Origin: Brevundimonas sp. NIBR10
GTDB taxonomy: Bacteria > Pseudomonadota > Alphaproteobacteria > Caulobacterales > Caulobacteraceae
Assembly (NCBI RefSeq): GCF_027912515.1
Contig: NZ_CP115464.1
Location: 1,488,001 to 1,552,000, forward strand
Length of the DNA stretch: 64,000 bases
Direction: 5' to 3'
Shown here: positions 17,533 to 24,467 of the stretch, piece after piece
How positions within the stretch are numbered: the stretch's first letter is position 1
How the letters are laid out: every line of letters starts with the position of its first letter
Notes under the pieces: model-generated
The model's database searches: none
What the model was told of the DNA's origin: nothing
What the model saw: the letters and a program-made list of their open reading frames with translations, nothing else
Position numbers and translations under genes: made by a program

Positions 17533-18463
17533 GCCGCGTCACCACCGGCCGGTGATCCGACCCCGTCGGCCGCCCCAGTTCCCGCCCGACCAGGGCCAGA
17601 TCCGGGCTGCGATAGACCTGGTCGATCGTGATCCCCAGCGGCGAGGGCAGCGCTTCAGGCCAGGTCCCCGGCCAGCCCGGTGCCGGGATCAGCCCCAGAT
17701 CGTCCTTGATCTGTCGCCCGATCCGCGCGCTGGACACGCTGTTGAAATCCCCGGCCACCACCACCGGCCCTTCCAGCCCCCGCATCGAGTCTTCCAGCGC
17801 CATAACCTGGCTGATCTGCCCCCACTGGAACTGATAGGGCCAGGGCCGCGTCAGGTGGACGGCGAACACCGTCACCGGCCCCAGCGGCGTCTCGACCACG
17901 GCCGCCACATGGTTCGGCCCACCCCGCGCCTCGATCTTCCTCACCGGCCAGCGCGAGGCGATCACCGTCCCATCCACCGCATAGGCCCCGCCGGTCTCGA
18001 CCACCCGGTTCGGCTGACCGGGCAACAGGAGGTCAAGATCGTCCAGCATGGGCACCGGCGTCTCGATCAGCACCACCACATCGGCTGCGCTGTCCGCCAC
18101 CGAGGCCCGGATCGCCTCCGCATCCCGGTTCCAGACCCACAGATTGGCCGTGTACAGGCTCACCACCGGCGCCCCCGCCTCGGGCTGGCCTTTCGCCGGA
18201 AACCACTGAGGTGCCCCGGCCGCCAGCAGCACCAGGGCCACGACCCCGCCGACCCCCGCCGCCATCCACAGCCGGGCCACCAGCGTCACGACCAGCACGG
18301 CCAAGCACACCGCCATCGCCGGCCCGGTGAACTGGGCCAGAATATCCACCCACCGGTACCCGATCCCGCTCAGCGCTGCGATACCGATCACCAGCGACGG
18401 TCCCAGCGCCAGGATCACCGCTGCGGTCGCCATCTGGCGGACAGTCGGGACGGGCAGCCTCAT
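17510..18463 (-). CDS. Membrane-anchored endonuclease/exonuclease/phosphatase family protein
   Basis: Protein of 317 aa starting at ATG 18463. Three N-terminal membrane segments (about 12-33, 40-62, 66-84) precede an EEP domain. Domain residues visible are YTANLWVWN, E134 in VLIET, H203 in FAVHLTRPWPY, D239/N241 in AGDFNS, and D303/H304 in SDHRPV. Such proteins act as phosphodiesterases or nucleases facing the periplasm. The substrate is unknown. It overlaps cca tail to tail by 23 bases and is divergent from the DUF4112 gene. Confidence 0.85.
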   Translation of the reverse strand: MRLPVPTVRQMATAAVILALGPSLVIGIAALSGIGYRWVDILAQFTGPAMAVCLAVLVVTLVARLWMAAGVGGVVALVLLAAGAPQWFPAKGQPEAGAPVVSLYTANLWVWNRDAEAIRASVADSAADVVVLIETPVPMLDDLDLLLPGQPNRVVETGGAYAVDGTVIASRWPVRKIEARGGPNHVAAVVETPLGPVTVFAVHLTRPWPYQFQWGQISQVMALEDSMRGLEGPVVVAGDFNSVSSARIGRQIKDDLGLIPAPGWPGTWPEALPSPLGITIDQVYRSPDLALVGRELGRPTGSDHRPVVTRLTRSAMR

Positions 18464-18544
18464 GCGCTTGCTTTCTTCTTGAACGCGGGTCGGTATGGGG
18501 CGTTGTCGCATCGCGCCAGCTTGGCCGCGACGAAGGAAAAGATC

Positions 18545-19006
18545 ATGGCCCGGCGCACGATCGCGGATATCGAGAAGATCTGGTCCAATGTCGAGGGCGT
18601 CAAGAAGCTGTCCGACCGCGTGATCGGCATCGGCCCCTTTGGGCTGGGTCTCGACGCCCTGCTGACCTGGGTGCCGGTGGTCGGCACCGTCTATACGGTC
18701 GGTACAGGCGGCTGGCTGATCCTTCAGGCAGTCCGGGCCAAGGCCTCGCCTGCGACCCTGGCCCAGATGGCGGCCTATATGGCGGTTGACACCGCGACGG
18801 GCACGGTCCCGATCGCCGGCGACGTCGTCGACACCTTCTTCCCCGGCCAGTTGCTCGCCGCCAAGGCCCTGCAAAAGGACATCGCCTCCACCCACTGGGT
18901 CGAGGATTCTGAAAGCGCGGCCCGTGCCTCGGGCGATCATGACCGGCATCTGGAGACCGTGCGCGGCGATCGGAACCTGCGTCGCGTCGTCTATCTGCAC
19001 GACTGA
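18545..19006 (+). CDS. DUF4112 membrane protein
   Basis: Protein of 153 aa from ATG 18545, with GGAAAAG just upstream. It has the DUF4112 pattern: WSNVEGVKKLSDRVIGIGPF, GLDALLTWVPVVGTVYTVGTGGWLI, and PIAGDVVDTFFPG. Two hydrophobic glycine-rich segments (about 28-60 and 70-105) suggest an inner-membrane protein. Function unknown. The C-terminal 40 residues are hydrophilic (ESAARASGDHDRHLETVRGD). Confidence 0.88.
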   Translation: MARRTIADIEKIWSNVEGVKKLSDRVIGIGPFGLGLDALLTWVPVVGTVYTVGTGGWLILQAVRAKASPATLAQMAAYMAVDTATGTVPIAGDVVDTFFPGQLLAAKALQKDIASTHWVEDSESAARASGDHDRHLETVRGDRNLRRVVYLHD

Positions 19007-19297
19007 GGTCATCTGCAGGCGGATGCTTGCCGTAGCTACGGCCGATCGGTTCGTCGCTCGGACGCCTTGGCGGCCGTGCGCGGTCCTGACAGCCGCGAGC
19101 CGGTCAGCGGGGAGGCCTTCAGAGCCCTTCCATGGGCCTCCCCGCAACCCTCATCCGGCTTGTCGGCGGCCTCGAACTTTCAAACTTCAGTCGTCCAATC
19201 CCTTGCCGCACAAGGGATTGCAGCGTTGAGACCCCCTTCCGACGCGCCCAGGTTCGCCGCGCCCCCAGACTGATCTCCGACAGCAACGGAGATCGTC
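19007..19297. other. Intergenic region with a palindrome and a strong hairpin
   Basis: No gene is visible. A perfect 14-bp palindrome GCCGTAGCTACGGC lies at 19029-19042. A perfect inverted repeat with 10-bp arms (CAATCCCTTG and CAAGGGATTG, loop CCGCA) lies at 19196-19220, without a following T-run. It could be a transcript-end hairpin for DUF4112, an operator, or the boundary of the phage-like module that starts at 19298. Confidence 0.5.
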
Positions 19298-20785
19298 ATG
19301 GATACCAGCGCCCGCCTTGGGCTTCCCTATCTGGCCGCCGGCCAGCTTCAGAAACACGTCACCCTCAACGAGGCCCTGACCCGGCTGGACGCCCTCGTCC
19401 AGTGCGCGGTGGTCAGCGATACGACCACGACCCAGCCCGCCGATCCCGAGGACGGTGATCTCTACATCCTGCCCGCCGGTCCCACCGGCGGTGTCTGGTC
19501 GGCCTTCGACGCCGACGACCTCATCCGGTTCGAGGCCGGCGGCTGGGCCGTGGTCGCGGCACCGTCCGGCCTCGTCGTCTGGGTCGCGGATCAGGCCCGG
19601 CTGGTGGTGCGTACGCCCTCGGGCTGGTCGCCACTGGGTGAGCAGCTCGGCGCGGTCCAGGCCCTGACCCGCCTGGGGATCGACACCACGGCCGACGCTA
19701 CCAATCCCTTTGCCGCCCGACTGAACAAGGCCCTGTGGACCGCCCGGTCGGTCTCCGACGGCGGCGACGGCGACCTGCGCCTGACCTTCAACAAGGACAC
19801 GGCGACCGACGTCGGCTCCCTGTTGTTCCAGAGCGGCTATTCCGGCCGGGCCGAACTGGGCCTGATCGGCGACGACGACCTGACGCTGAAGGTCAGCGCC
19901 GACGGTTCGACCTGGCGCGCGGCCATGACCGTGGACCGGGCCACGGGCGCGGTGGCCTTTCCGTTCGGCGGCGGCCGGGTCGAGACCACAGTCCTGACCA
20001 CGAGCGGAACCTGGACGGTCCCCGCCTGGGCGCGGCGGGTCGAAGCCGTCGCCGTGGGCGGCGCAGGCGGCGGTGGCTCGGGCGCGGCGGGAGCGAGCGG
20101 CTCGCCCCGCTTCGGCGGCGGTGGCGGTGGGGCAGGGGGTGTGTCCCTTGGCCAGTGGAGCACCGCAGACCTCGGAGCCACCTTGGCCATCGTCATCGGC
20201 ACAGGCGGCACGGGCGGGGCCCCGGTCACATCCGGCCCCGGTGCGACCGGCACCGACGGGCTCGCAACCACGATCTCCAGCACTGCGACGGTGATCCTGA
20301 CGGCCCTGGCCGGTCGAGGCGGCGCGGGCGGTGACGCGACCTCCGGTCCGGGCGGTGCGGGTGGTCCCGGCGTTTCCGCTGCCAATCCGGGTGGCGACAG
20401 TCGAACGGACGCGACGGCCGGGGCGGGACAGGCCCTGCAACGCCCCGACGGCTCCGGCGGCGGCGGGGCGGGCGGCGGTCTCGACGCCGCGAACACGGCC
20501 CGCGACGGCGGCGCAGGCGGGCAGGGGGCTGCGATCCAGCGTCCGGCCTCGGGCGGCAGCGGCGGCGCGGGTGCCTCAGGCGGAGCGGGCTCCGCGCCTG
20601 CGACCCCCGAGATCTCCTGGGCAGGCGGCGGAGGTGGCGGAGGCGGGGCCTCGGTCACGACCGGCCATGACGGCGGCACAGGTGCAGTCGGCGCGGGCGG
20701 GGGCGGCGGCGGGGCCGGTGTCTCCGCCTCGGGTGCCGGCGGTGCGGGCGGCGGGGGCCTGGTCCGACTGGTGGCCATCGGATGA
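19298..20785 (+). CDS. DUF2793 phage/GTA fibre-like protein with glycine-rich tail
   Basis: Protein of 495 aa. Residues 1-110 match DUF2793 (TSARLGLPYLAAGQLQKHVT, NEALTRLDALVQ), a module found in structural proteins of phages and gene transfer agents. Residues 135-225 look like a beta-rich fibre segment. From about 240 to the end the sequence is a Gly/Ala-rich low-complexity run (GGAGGGGSGAAG-type) preceded by WTVPAWARRVEAVAVGG, the glycine-rich tail-fibre tip pattern. It is the first gene of a module with overlapping stop and start codons that also holds a small protein, a membrane protein and an endolysin. Confidence 0.8.
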   Translation: MDTSARLGLPYLAAGQLQKHVTLNEALTRLDALVQCAVVSDTTTTQPADPEDGDLYILPAGPTGGVWSAFDADDLIRFEAGGWAVVAAPSGLVVWVADQARLVVRTPSGWSPLGEQLGAVQALTRLGIDTTADATNPFAARLNKALWTARSVSDGGDGDLRLTFNKDTATDVGSLLFQSGYSGRAELGLIGDDDLTLKVSADGSTWRAAMTVDRATGAVAFPFGGGRVETTVLTTSGTWTVPAWARRVEAVAVGGAGGGGSGAAGASGSPRFGGGGGGAGGVSLGQWSTADLGATLAIVIGTGGTGGAPVTSGPGATGTDGLATTISSTATVILTALAGRGGAGGDATSGPGGAGGPGVSAANPGGDSRTDATAGAGQALQRPDGSGGGGAGGGLDAANTARDGGAGGQGAAIQRPASGGSGGAGASGGAGSAPATPEISWAGGGGGGGGASVTTGHDGGTGAVGAGGGGGGAGVSASGAGGAGGGGLVRLVAIG

Positions 20786-20952
20786 ACGCCCTTCCGTATG
20801 GCCGCGACCCGACCGAGCCGGAGGTCGAACTGCTGGATGCGGAGGTCTTCGAGGCCCCGCGCCGGCTCGGCCTCTGGGACCTGCGGGACCAGACCGGCAT
20901 CCGCTCCGGTCTCCGCCCCTTCAACGAACCCGATCTGGAGGATGACCGATGA
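20782..20952 (+). CDS. Small phage-module protein, 56 aa
   Basis: A 56-aa acidic protein (MNALPYGRDPTEPEVELLDA to FNEPDLEDDR) whose ATG overlaps the fibre gene stop (ATGA) and whose stop overlaps the next ATG the same way. The double overlap and conserved-looking composition argue that it is real. It has no membrane segment or signal peptide. Function unknown. Confidence 0.65.
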   Translation: MNALPYGRDPTEPEVELLDAEVFEAPRRLGLWDLRDQTGIRSGLRPFNEPDLEDDR

Positions 20953-21263
20953 CCGATCCCCTGATTTCCCGGACCGCCGTGCCGGTCACCCCAGATCCCC
21001 ACGTCCGGGCACCCGACATCCCGCCCCTGGCCGAGGGGCGGTGGCTGTGGCGGCGCGTCTATGTCTTTGCGGTCAGCGCGGCCCTGTGGGCCCTGCTGGC
21101 GGCGGCGGTGCGCACGGCCACGCCCCAGTCCCTGCCCCGGATCACCGACGGGATCATGGGGCTGCTGGCCCTGGTGCTGATCATCTATCTGGTCGCGCCG
21201 ACGACCCAGCAGCTGATCGAGCTGATGGCCAACCTGCGTCTTCGCCTGGGAGGCCGGTCATGA
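20949..21263 (+). CDS. Putative holin-like membrane protein
   Basis: Protein of 104 aa with two predicted membrane helices (about 34-53, VYVFAVSAALWALLAAAV, and 69-85, IMGLLALVLIIYLVA), a Pro-rich N-terminus and a short C-terminal tail (LRLRLGGRS). Size, topology and position directly before an endolysin fit a holin or a holin-like lysis protein. No family signature was recognised. It overlaps both neighbours by 4 bases (ATGA). Confidence 0.6.
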   Translation: MTDPLISRTAVPVTPDPHVRAPDIPPLAEGRWLWRRVYVFAVSAALWALLAAAVRTATPQSLPRITDGIMGLLALVLIIYLVAPTTQQLIELMANLRLRLGGRS

Positions 21264-21640
21264 GCGTCCTGTCGCGCCGTTCGCGCGATCGCCTGGTCGG
21301 GGTCCATCCCGACCTGGTCCGGGTGGTCGAGGCCGCCATCGCCCGCACCCCGATCGACTTCATGGTCACCGAGGGCCTGCGCACGCCCGAGCGCCAGGCC
21401 GCCCTGGTGCGGGCGGGGGCCAGCCGAACCCTGAACTCGCGCCACCTGACGGGCCATGCCGTCGACGTCTGCGCCCTGGTGGACGGCAAGGTCCGCTGGG
21501 ACTGGCCGCTCTATCCGCGCATCGCCGGGGCCTTCAAGGCGGCGGCTCTGGCGCTGGATGTCCCGATCATCTGGGGCGGCGACTGGCCTCGACTGCGCGA
21601 CGGCCCGCATTTCGAGCTCGATCGATCCCGCTATCCCTGA
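21260..21640 (+). CDS. M15-family L-Ala-D-Glu peptidase, endolysin
   Basis: Zinc peptidase of 126 aa. The SxHxxGxAxD signature is at 60-69 (SRHLTGHAVD, zinc ligands H62 and D69), with a third ligand H117 in GPHFEL. TEGLRTPERQAALVRAGAS is the typical substrate-cleft region. Such enzymes cut the peptide stem of peptidoglycan and serve as phage endolysins. There is no signal peptide, so export would depend on a holin, supporting the role proposed for the preceding gene. The ATG overlaps that gene's stop. Confidence 0.9.
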   Translation: MSVLSRRSRDRLVGVHPDLVRVVEAAIARTPIDFMVTEGLRTPERQAALVRAGASRTLNSRHLTGHAVDVCALVDGKVRWDWPLYPRIAGAFKAAALALDVPIIWGGDWPRLRDGPHFELDRSRYP

Positions 21641-21673
21641 GGCGGGCCTTGGGACCAATCGGTTGAAACGGTT

Positions 21674-21705
21674 GAAACGGTCGATGCATTCACCCCGACC
21701 GTTTC
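21674..21705 (+). terminator. Hairpin after the endolysin gene
   Basis: A perfect 10-bp inverted repeat (GAAACGGTCG and CGACCGTTTC, 12-base loop) begins 33 bases after the endolysin stop. The left arm sits in a short direct repeat (CGGTTGAAA twice). There is no strong T-run, so termination is only probable. Confidence 0.45.
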
Positions 21706-21710
21706 GATCG

Positions 21711-21735
21711 CCGGGCCGGGCCGGGCCGGGCCGGG
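21711..21735 (+). repeat. (CCGGG)5 tandem repeat
   Basis: Five uninterrupted copies of CCGGG, followed by the related CGGGCCGGGG. The tract lies 17 bases before the first FlbD-type site of the flagellin control region. Pure pentamer repeats are prone to copy-number change. Confidence 0.9.
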
Positions 21736-21751
21736 CGGGCCGGGGCCTCGG

Positions 21752-21819
21752 CGGCAGAACTTGCCGGGCGATCGGCAGAACTTGCCGGGCGACCCGATCT
21801 CTCCCGGCAGGTCTTGCCT
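21752..21819 (+). promoter_or_regulatory. Three ftr-like FlbD binding sites
   Basis: Two identical palindromes CGGCAGAACTTGCCG lie at 21752-21766 and 21773-21787, starting 21 bases apart. A third, weaker one (CGGCAGGTCTTGCCT) lies at 21805-21819, 32 bases further. The spacing is two and three helical turns. They match the form of Caulobacter ftr enhancer elements bound by FlbD and sit about 90-150 bases upstream of the sigma-54 promoter, as an enhancer should. Confidence 0.75.
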
Positions 21820-21904
21820 GGTGCGAAGCGTGGTTAAGGCAAAGTACCGTAACGAAATCAACAAAACTGCGATCTGGCACGCCGCCCTGGCGATCGGCGC
21901 GATG

Positions 21905-21920
21905 TGGCGCGGCCCTTGCT
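21905..21920 (+). promoter_or_regulatory. Sigma-54 promoter of the flagellin gene
   Basis: TGGCGCG, 4 bases, TTGCT matches the sigma-54 consensus TGGCACG-N4-TTGCW with exact spacing (GG at 21906-21907, GC at 21918-21919). Transcription would begin near 21930, about 64 bases before the flagellin ATG. Confidence 0.8.
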
Positions 21921-21993
21921 GCCTGTCTTTCCGAGCAAAATGCTCCCGACGGTCAAAATGACGGTCGGACACCTTGAAACAAGGACTTTCGTC

Positions 21994-22827
21994 ATGGCGC
22001 TGAACAGCGTGAACACGAACTCGGGCGCAATGGTCGCCCTGCAGAACCTGCAGAACACCAACAACGAGCTGGCGACCACCCAGAGCCGCATCAACACCGG
22101 CAAGAAGGTCAACTCCGCAAAAGACAACGGCGCTGTCTGGGCTATCGCCCAAGGCCAGCGTTCGGAAGTCACTGCCCTTGGCGCCGTCAAGGACAGCCTG
22201 TCGCGCGGCTCTTCGGCCGTCGACGTCTCGATCTCGGCGGGTGAATCGGTTTCCGATCTGCTCATCCAGCTGAAGGAAAAGGCCCTGTCGGCGACTGACA
22301 AGTCCCTGACCACCGCTGCTCGCAGCGCCCTGAACGAAGACTTCAAGGCGATCCGCGATCAGATCACGACCGTCGTCACCAACGCCAAGTTCAACGGCGT
22401 GAACCTGCTGGACAACTCGACCGGCACCGGTGGCTACAAGGCCCTGTCCAACACGGCCGGCTCCACCATCAAGGTGGCGGGTGAAAACCTGTCGCTGGGC
22501 GGCGCCAACGTGACCGTTGCGGCCACGACCACCATCGGCACCTCGACCCTGGCCACCACGGCCCTGGGTCTCGTCAACGCCTCGATCGACAAAGTCTCGG
22601 CCTCCCTGGCTCGCCTGGGTACCGGCTCCAAGGCGCTCGAAACCCACTCGACGTTCGTCGGCAAGCTGTCGGACGCCCTGGAAAACGGCATTGGCAACCT
22701 GGTCGATGCGGATCTCGCCAAGGAAAGCGCGAAGCTGCAGTCTCTGCAAACCAAGCAACAGCTGGGTGTGCAGGCGCTGTCGATCGCCAACTCCTCGTCG
22801 TCGATCCTGCTCGGCCTGTTCCGATAA
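21994..22827 (+). CDS. fljK: Flagellin, FljK-like
   Basis: Filament subunit of 277 aa, the short Caulobacter-type flagellin. The conserved N-terminal D0/D1 helices (NSGAMVALQNLQNTNNELA, SRINTGKKVNSAKDN) and C-terminal helix (NLVDADLAKESAKLQSLQT, LSIANSSSSILLGLFR) flank a short variable part rich in Thr, Gly and Ala. ATG 21994 follows AAGGA. It has a sigma-54 promoter with three FlbD-type sites and a hairpin terminator, consistent with a strongly expressed late gene. The symbol is by analogy; the exact paralog is not determined. Confidence 0.93.
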   Translation: MALNSVNTNSGAMVALQNLQNTNNELATTQSRINTGKKVNSAKDNGAVWAIAQGQRSEVTALGAVKDSLSRGSSAVDVSISAGESVSDLLIQLKEKALSATDKSLTTAARSALNEDFKAIRDQITTVVTNAKFNGVNLLDNSTGTGGYKALSNTAGSTIKVAGENLSLGGANVTVAATTTIGTSTLATTALGLVNASIDKVSASLARLGTGSKALETHSTFVGKLSDALENGIGNLVDADLAKESAKLQSLQTKQQLGVQALSIANSSSSILLGLFR

Positions 22828-22838
22828 ACGACTAACGG

Positions 22839-22873
22839 CGGGCGGGGCCATCCGGTCCCGCCCGACCGCTTTT
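22839..22873 (+). terminator. Flagellin transcription terminator
   Basis: An 11-bp GC-rich stem with one G-U pair (CGGGCGGGGCC and GGTCCCGCCCG, loop ATCC) starts 11 bases after the flagellin stop and is followed by ACCGCTTTT. The short T-run fits intrinsic termination. Confidence 0.75.
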
Positions 22874-22919
22874 CACCCTTCTCATCGGGAGCGCCGAATC
22901 CTCCCCGGCGCCTGGAGCC

Positions 22920-23201
22920 ATGGAATCACATGCCAAACTGAGTCTCGTCGCCCCCGCCGCCGTTCCGCCCGTGGCCCAACAGCCCCCGCCGAACGTGCCC
23001 GCCGAGGCGTCCAGAGACGTCGAAGCCGCCGCCAGCTACCGGCTTGTCATCGAGGAAGGGCCCACCGTTGGGACCTTCGTCTACAAGACCCTGAACAGCA
23101 CGACCGGCGAAGTGGTTCGCCAGTTCCCCCGTGAACAGGTCCTGCGTCTGGCCGAGGCCCGCCAATACAATGCCGGATCGGTGATCGACACCTCCGCCTG
23201 A
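22920..23201 (+). CDS. flaG: FlaG-family flagellar protein
   Basis: Protein of 93 aa. The conserved C-terminal half LVIEEGPTVGTFVYKTLN, then TTGEVVRQFPREQVLRLAEA, is the FlaG domain. FlaG proteins influence filament length in other bacteria. Its place between two flagellin genes is the usual one. It follows the flagellin terminator, so it either has its own promoter or depends on read-through. Confidence 0.85.
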   Translation: MESHAKLSLVAPAAVPPVAQQPPPNVPAEASRDVEAAASYRLVIEEGPTVGTFVYKTLNSTTGEVVRQFPREQVLRLAEARQYNAGSVIDTSA

Positions 23202-23286
23202 CCTCACCGGTTTTTTCGGGACCGGAACTGATCAACACAACCGCCAGGGCCCTCCCTGAGCGGGCGTTTCGCGTCGTTTACTTCCG

Positions 23287-23294
23287 TTAACCAT
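23287..23294 (+). promoter_or_regulatory. CtrA half-site upstream of the second flagellin
   Basis: TTAACCAT matches the right half of a CtrA box, 54 bases before the ATG at 23348. A left half, TTTA, lies 6 rather than 7 bases upstream, so the full box is imperfect. No sigma-54 motif with correct spacing is present between flaG and this flagellin, suggesting control different from that of the first flagellin. Confidence 0.4.
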
Positions 23295-23347
23295 ACGCTC
23301 ACGACTTGCCGCCATCCTCAGGAGAATCACTTCCGGGGCTACGAACA

Positions 23348-24181
23348 ATGTCCAACAGCGTCCTGACCAACTCTTCAGCCGCCGTCGCGCTGCAGAACCT
23401 GACCGCGACCAACAATCGATTGGGCGATGTTCAGTCGCGGATCTCGACCGGCCTGAAGGTCCAGGGCGCCAAGGACAACGCCGCGGTCTGGGCCATCGCC
23501 CAGAGCCAGCGCGCCGACGTCGGGGCCCTCTCGGCGGTCAGGTCCAGCCTGGACCGCGCCACCTCGATCGCCGACGTGGCCCTCTCGGCCGGTGAATCGA
23601 TCTCGGACCTGCTGAACCAGCTCAAGGAAAAGGTCGTCGCCGCCAAGGACACCTCCCTGGGCACCCAGTCCCGGTCCCTTCTGAACGACGACTTCAAGGC
23701 CCTGCTTCGCTCCATCAAGTCGGCGGTCGAGAACGCGGCCTTCGACGGCGGCAACATCCTGAACGGCTCGATCACCAACGGCATCCGGTTCCTGGCCAAT
23801 GCCGACGCCACCTCGTTCGTGACCCTGGGCTCAAAGAACCTCAGCCTTTCGGGCGCGGTCATTTCCCTGGGTCTGGCCGACAGCCTGCTGACCCTGACCG
23901 GTGCCACCACGGCCCTGAACAAGCTCGACGCCTCCATCACCCGCGTGAATGCGGCGCTGGGCTCCATCGGTGCCCAGGCCAAGCAGATCGAGGCCCACAA
24001 CATCTTCGTCAGCAAGCTGACGGACACGCTCGAAAGCGGAATCGGCAACCTCGTCGACGCCGACCTGGCCAAGGAAAGCGCGCGCCTTCAGGCCTTGCAG
24101 GTGCAGCAGCAGCTAGGGGCGCAGTCGCTTTCGATCGCCAACCAGTCGCCGCAGATGATCCTGTCCCTGTTCCAGGGCTAA
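23348..24181 (+). CDS. Flagellin, second paralog
   Basis: Second flagellin, also 277 aa. It shares the N-terminal (AAVALQNLTATNNRLGDVQ, SRISTGLKVQGAKDN) and C-terminal (NLVDADLAKESARLQALQV, LSIANQSPQMILSLFQG) polymerisation helices with the first but differs in the surface region (NGIRFLANADATSFVTLGS). It starts at ATG 23348. Multiple flagellins placed in order along the filament are characteristic of Caulobacter relatives. The lack of the sigma-54/ftr array in front suggests a different timing or level of expression. Confidence 0.93.
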   Translation: MSNSVLTNSSAAVALQNLTATNNRLGDVQSRISTGLKVQGAKDNAAVWAIAQSQRADVGALSAVRSSLDRATSIADVALSAGESISDLLNQLKEKVVAAKDTSLGTQSRSLLNDDFKALLRSIKSAVENAAFDGGNILNGSITNGIRFLANADATSFVTLGSKNLSLSGAVISLGLADSLLTLTGATTALNKLDASITRVNAALGSIGAQAKQIEAHNIFVSKLTDTLESGIGNLVDADLAKESARLQALQVQQQLGAQSLSIANQSPQMILSLFQG

Positions 24182-24417
24182 GGTCGTCATCGCTTCTGCT
24201 GGTGGACCCCGATCATCACGGGGCCGGGGCGGCGGCGCGGCGCATGGGCGCGGTCGCCAAATCCATAGAGCGCAAGGATAGACTGAACCACCGACGGAAT
24301 GCTCATCGTGACGCTCCAGCGTGTCGAGAGCCCCATCGCCGGCGCGCTGACGCTCACCGAACCTTGCTCTCCTGCGAGGCGAATAATGCATGATTCGAGC
24401 GCGGGTTCCCGGTTCTG

Positions 24418-24432
24418 TTAACAGCCCGTTAC
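24418..24432 (+). promoter_or_regulatory. CtrA-like box upstream of the flaEY-like gene
   Basis: TTAA, 7 bases (CAGCCCG), TTAC matches the CtrA box in seven of eight positions and lies 36 bases before the GTG at 24468. The rest of the 286-base gap after the second flagellin shows no gene. Confidence 0.5.
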
Positions 24433-24467
24433 GCCTGTGCCCCTAGACTGTCACACAGGAGGTCCGT

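Noticed and set aside
19837..20778. Pro/Ala-rich frame antisense to the fibre gene
   Set aside because: It is the complement of glycine-rich codons and has no start signal.
20040..20780. Repetitive GGC-rich DNA considered as a CRISPR or minisatellite
   Set aside because: It encodes the glycine-rich tail in one frame and has no regular repeat-spacer unit.
21866..21900. TGGCACGCC possible second sigma-54 promoter
   Set aside because: The -12 part lacks TTGC at the required spacing; the site at 21905 fits exactly.
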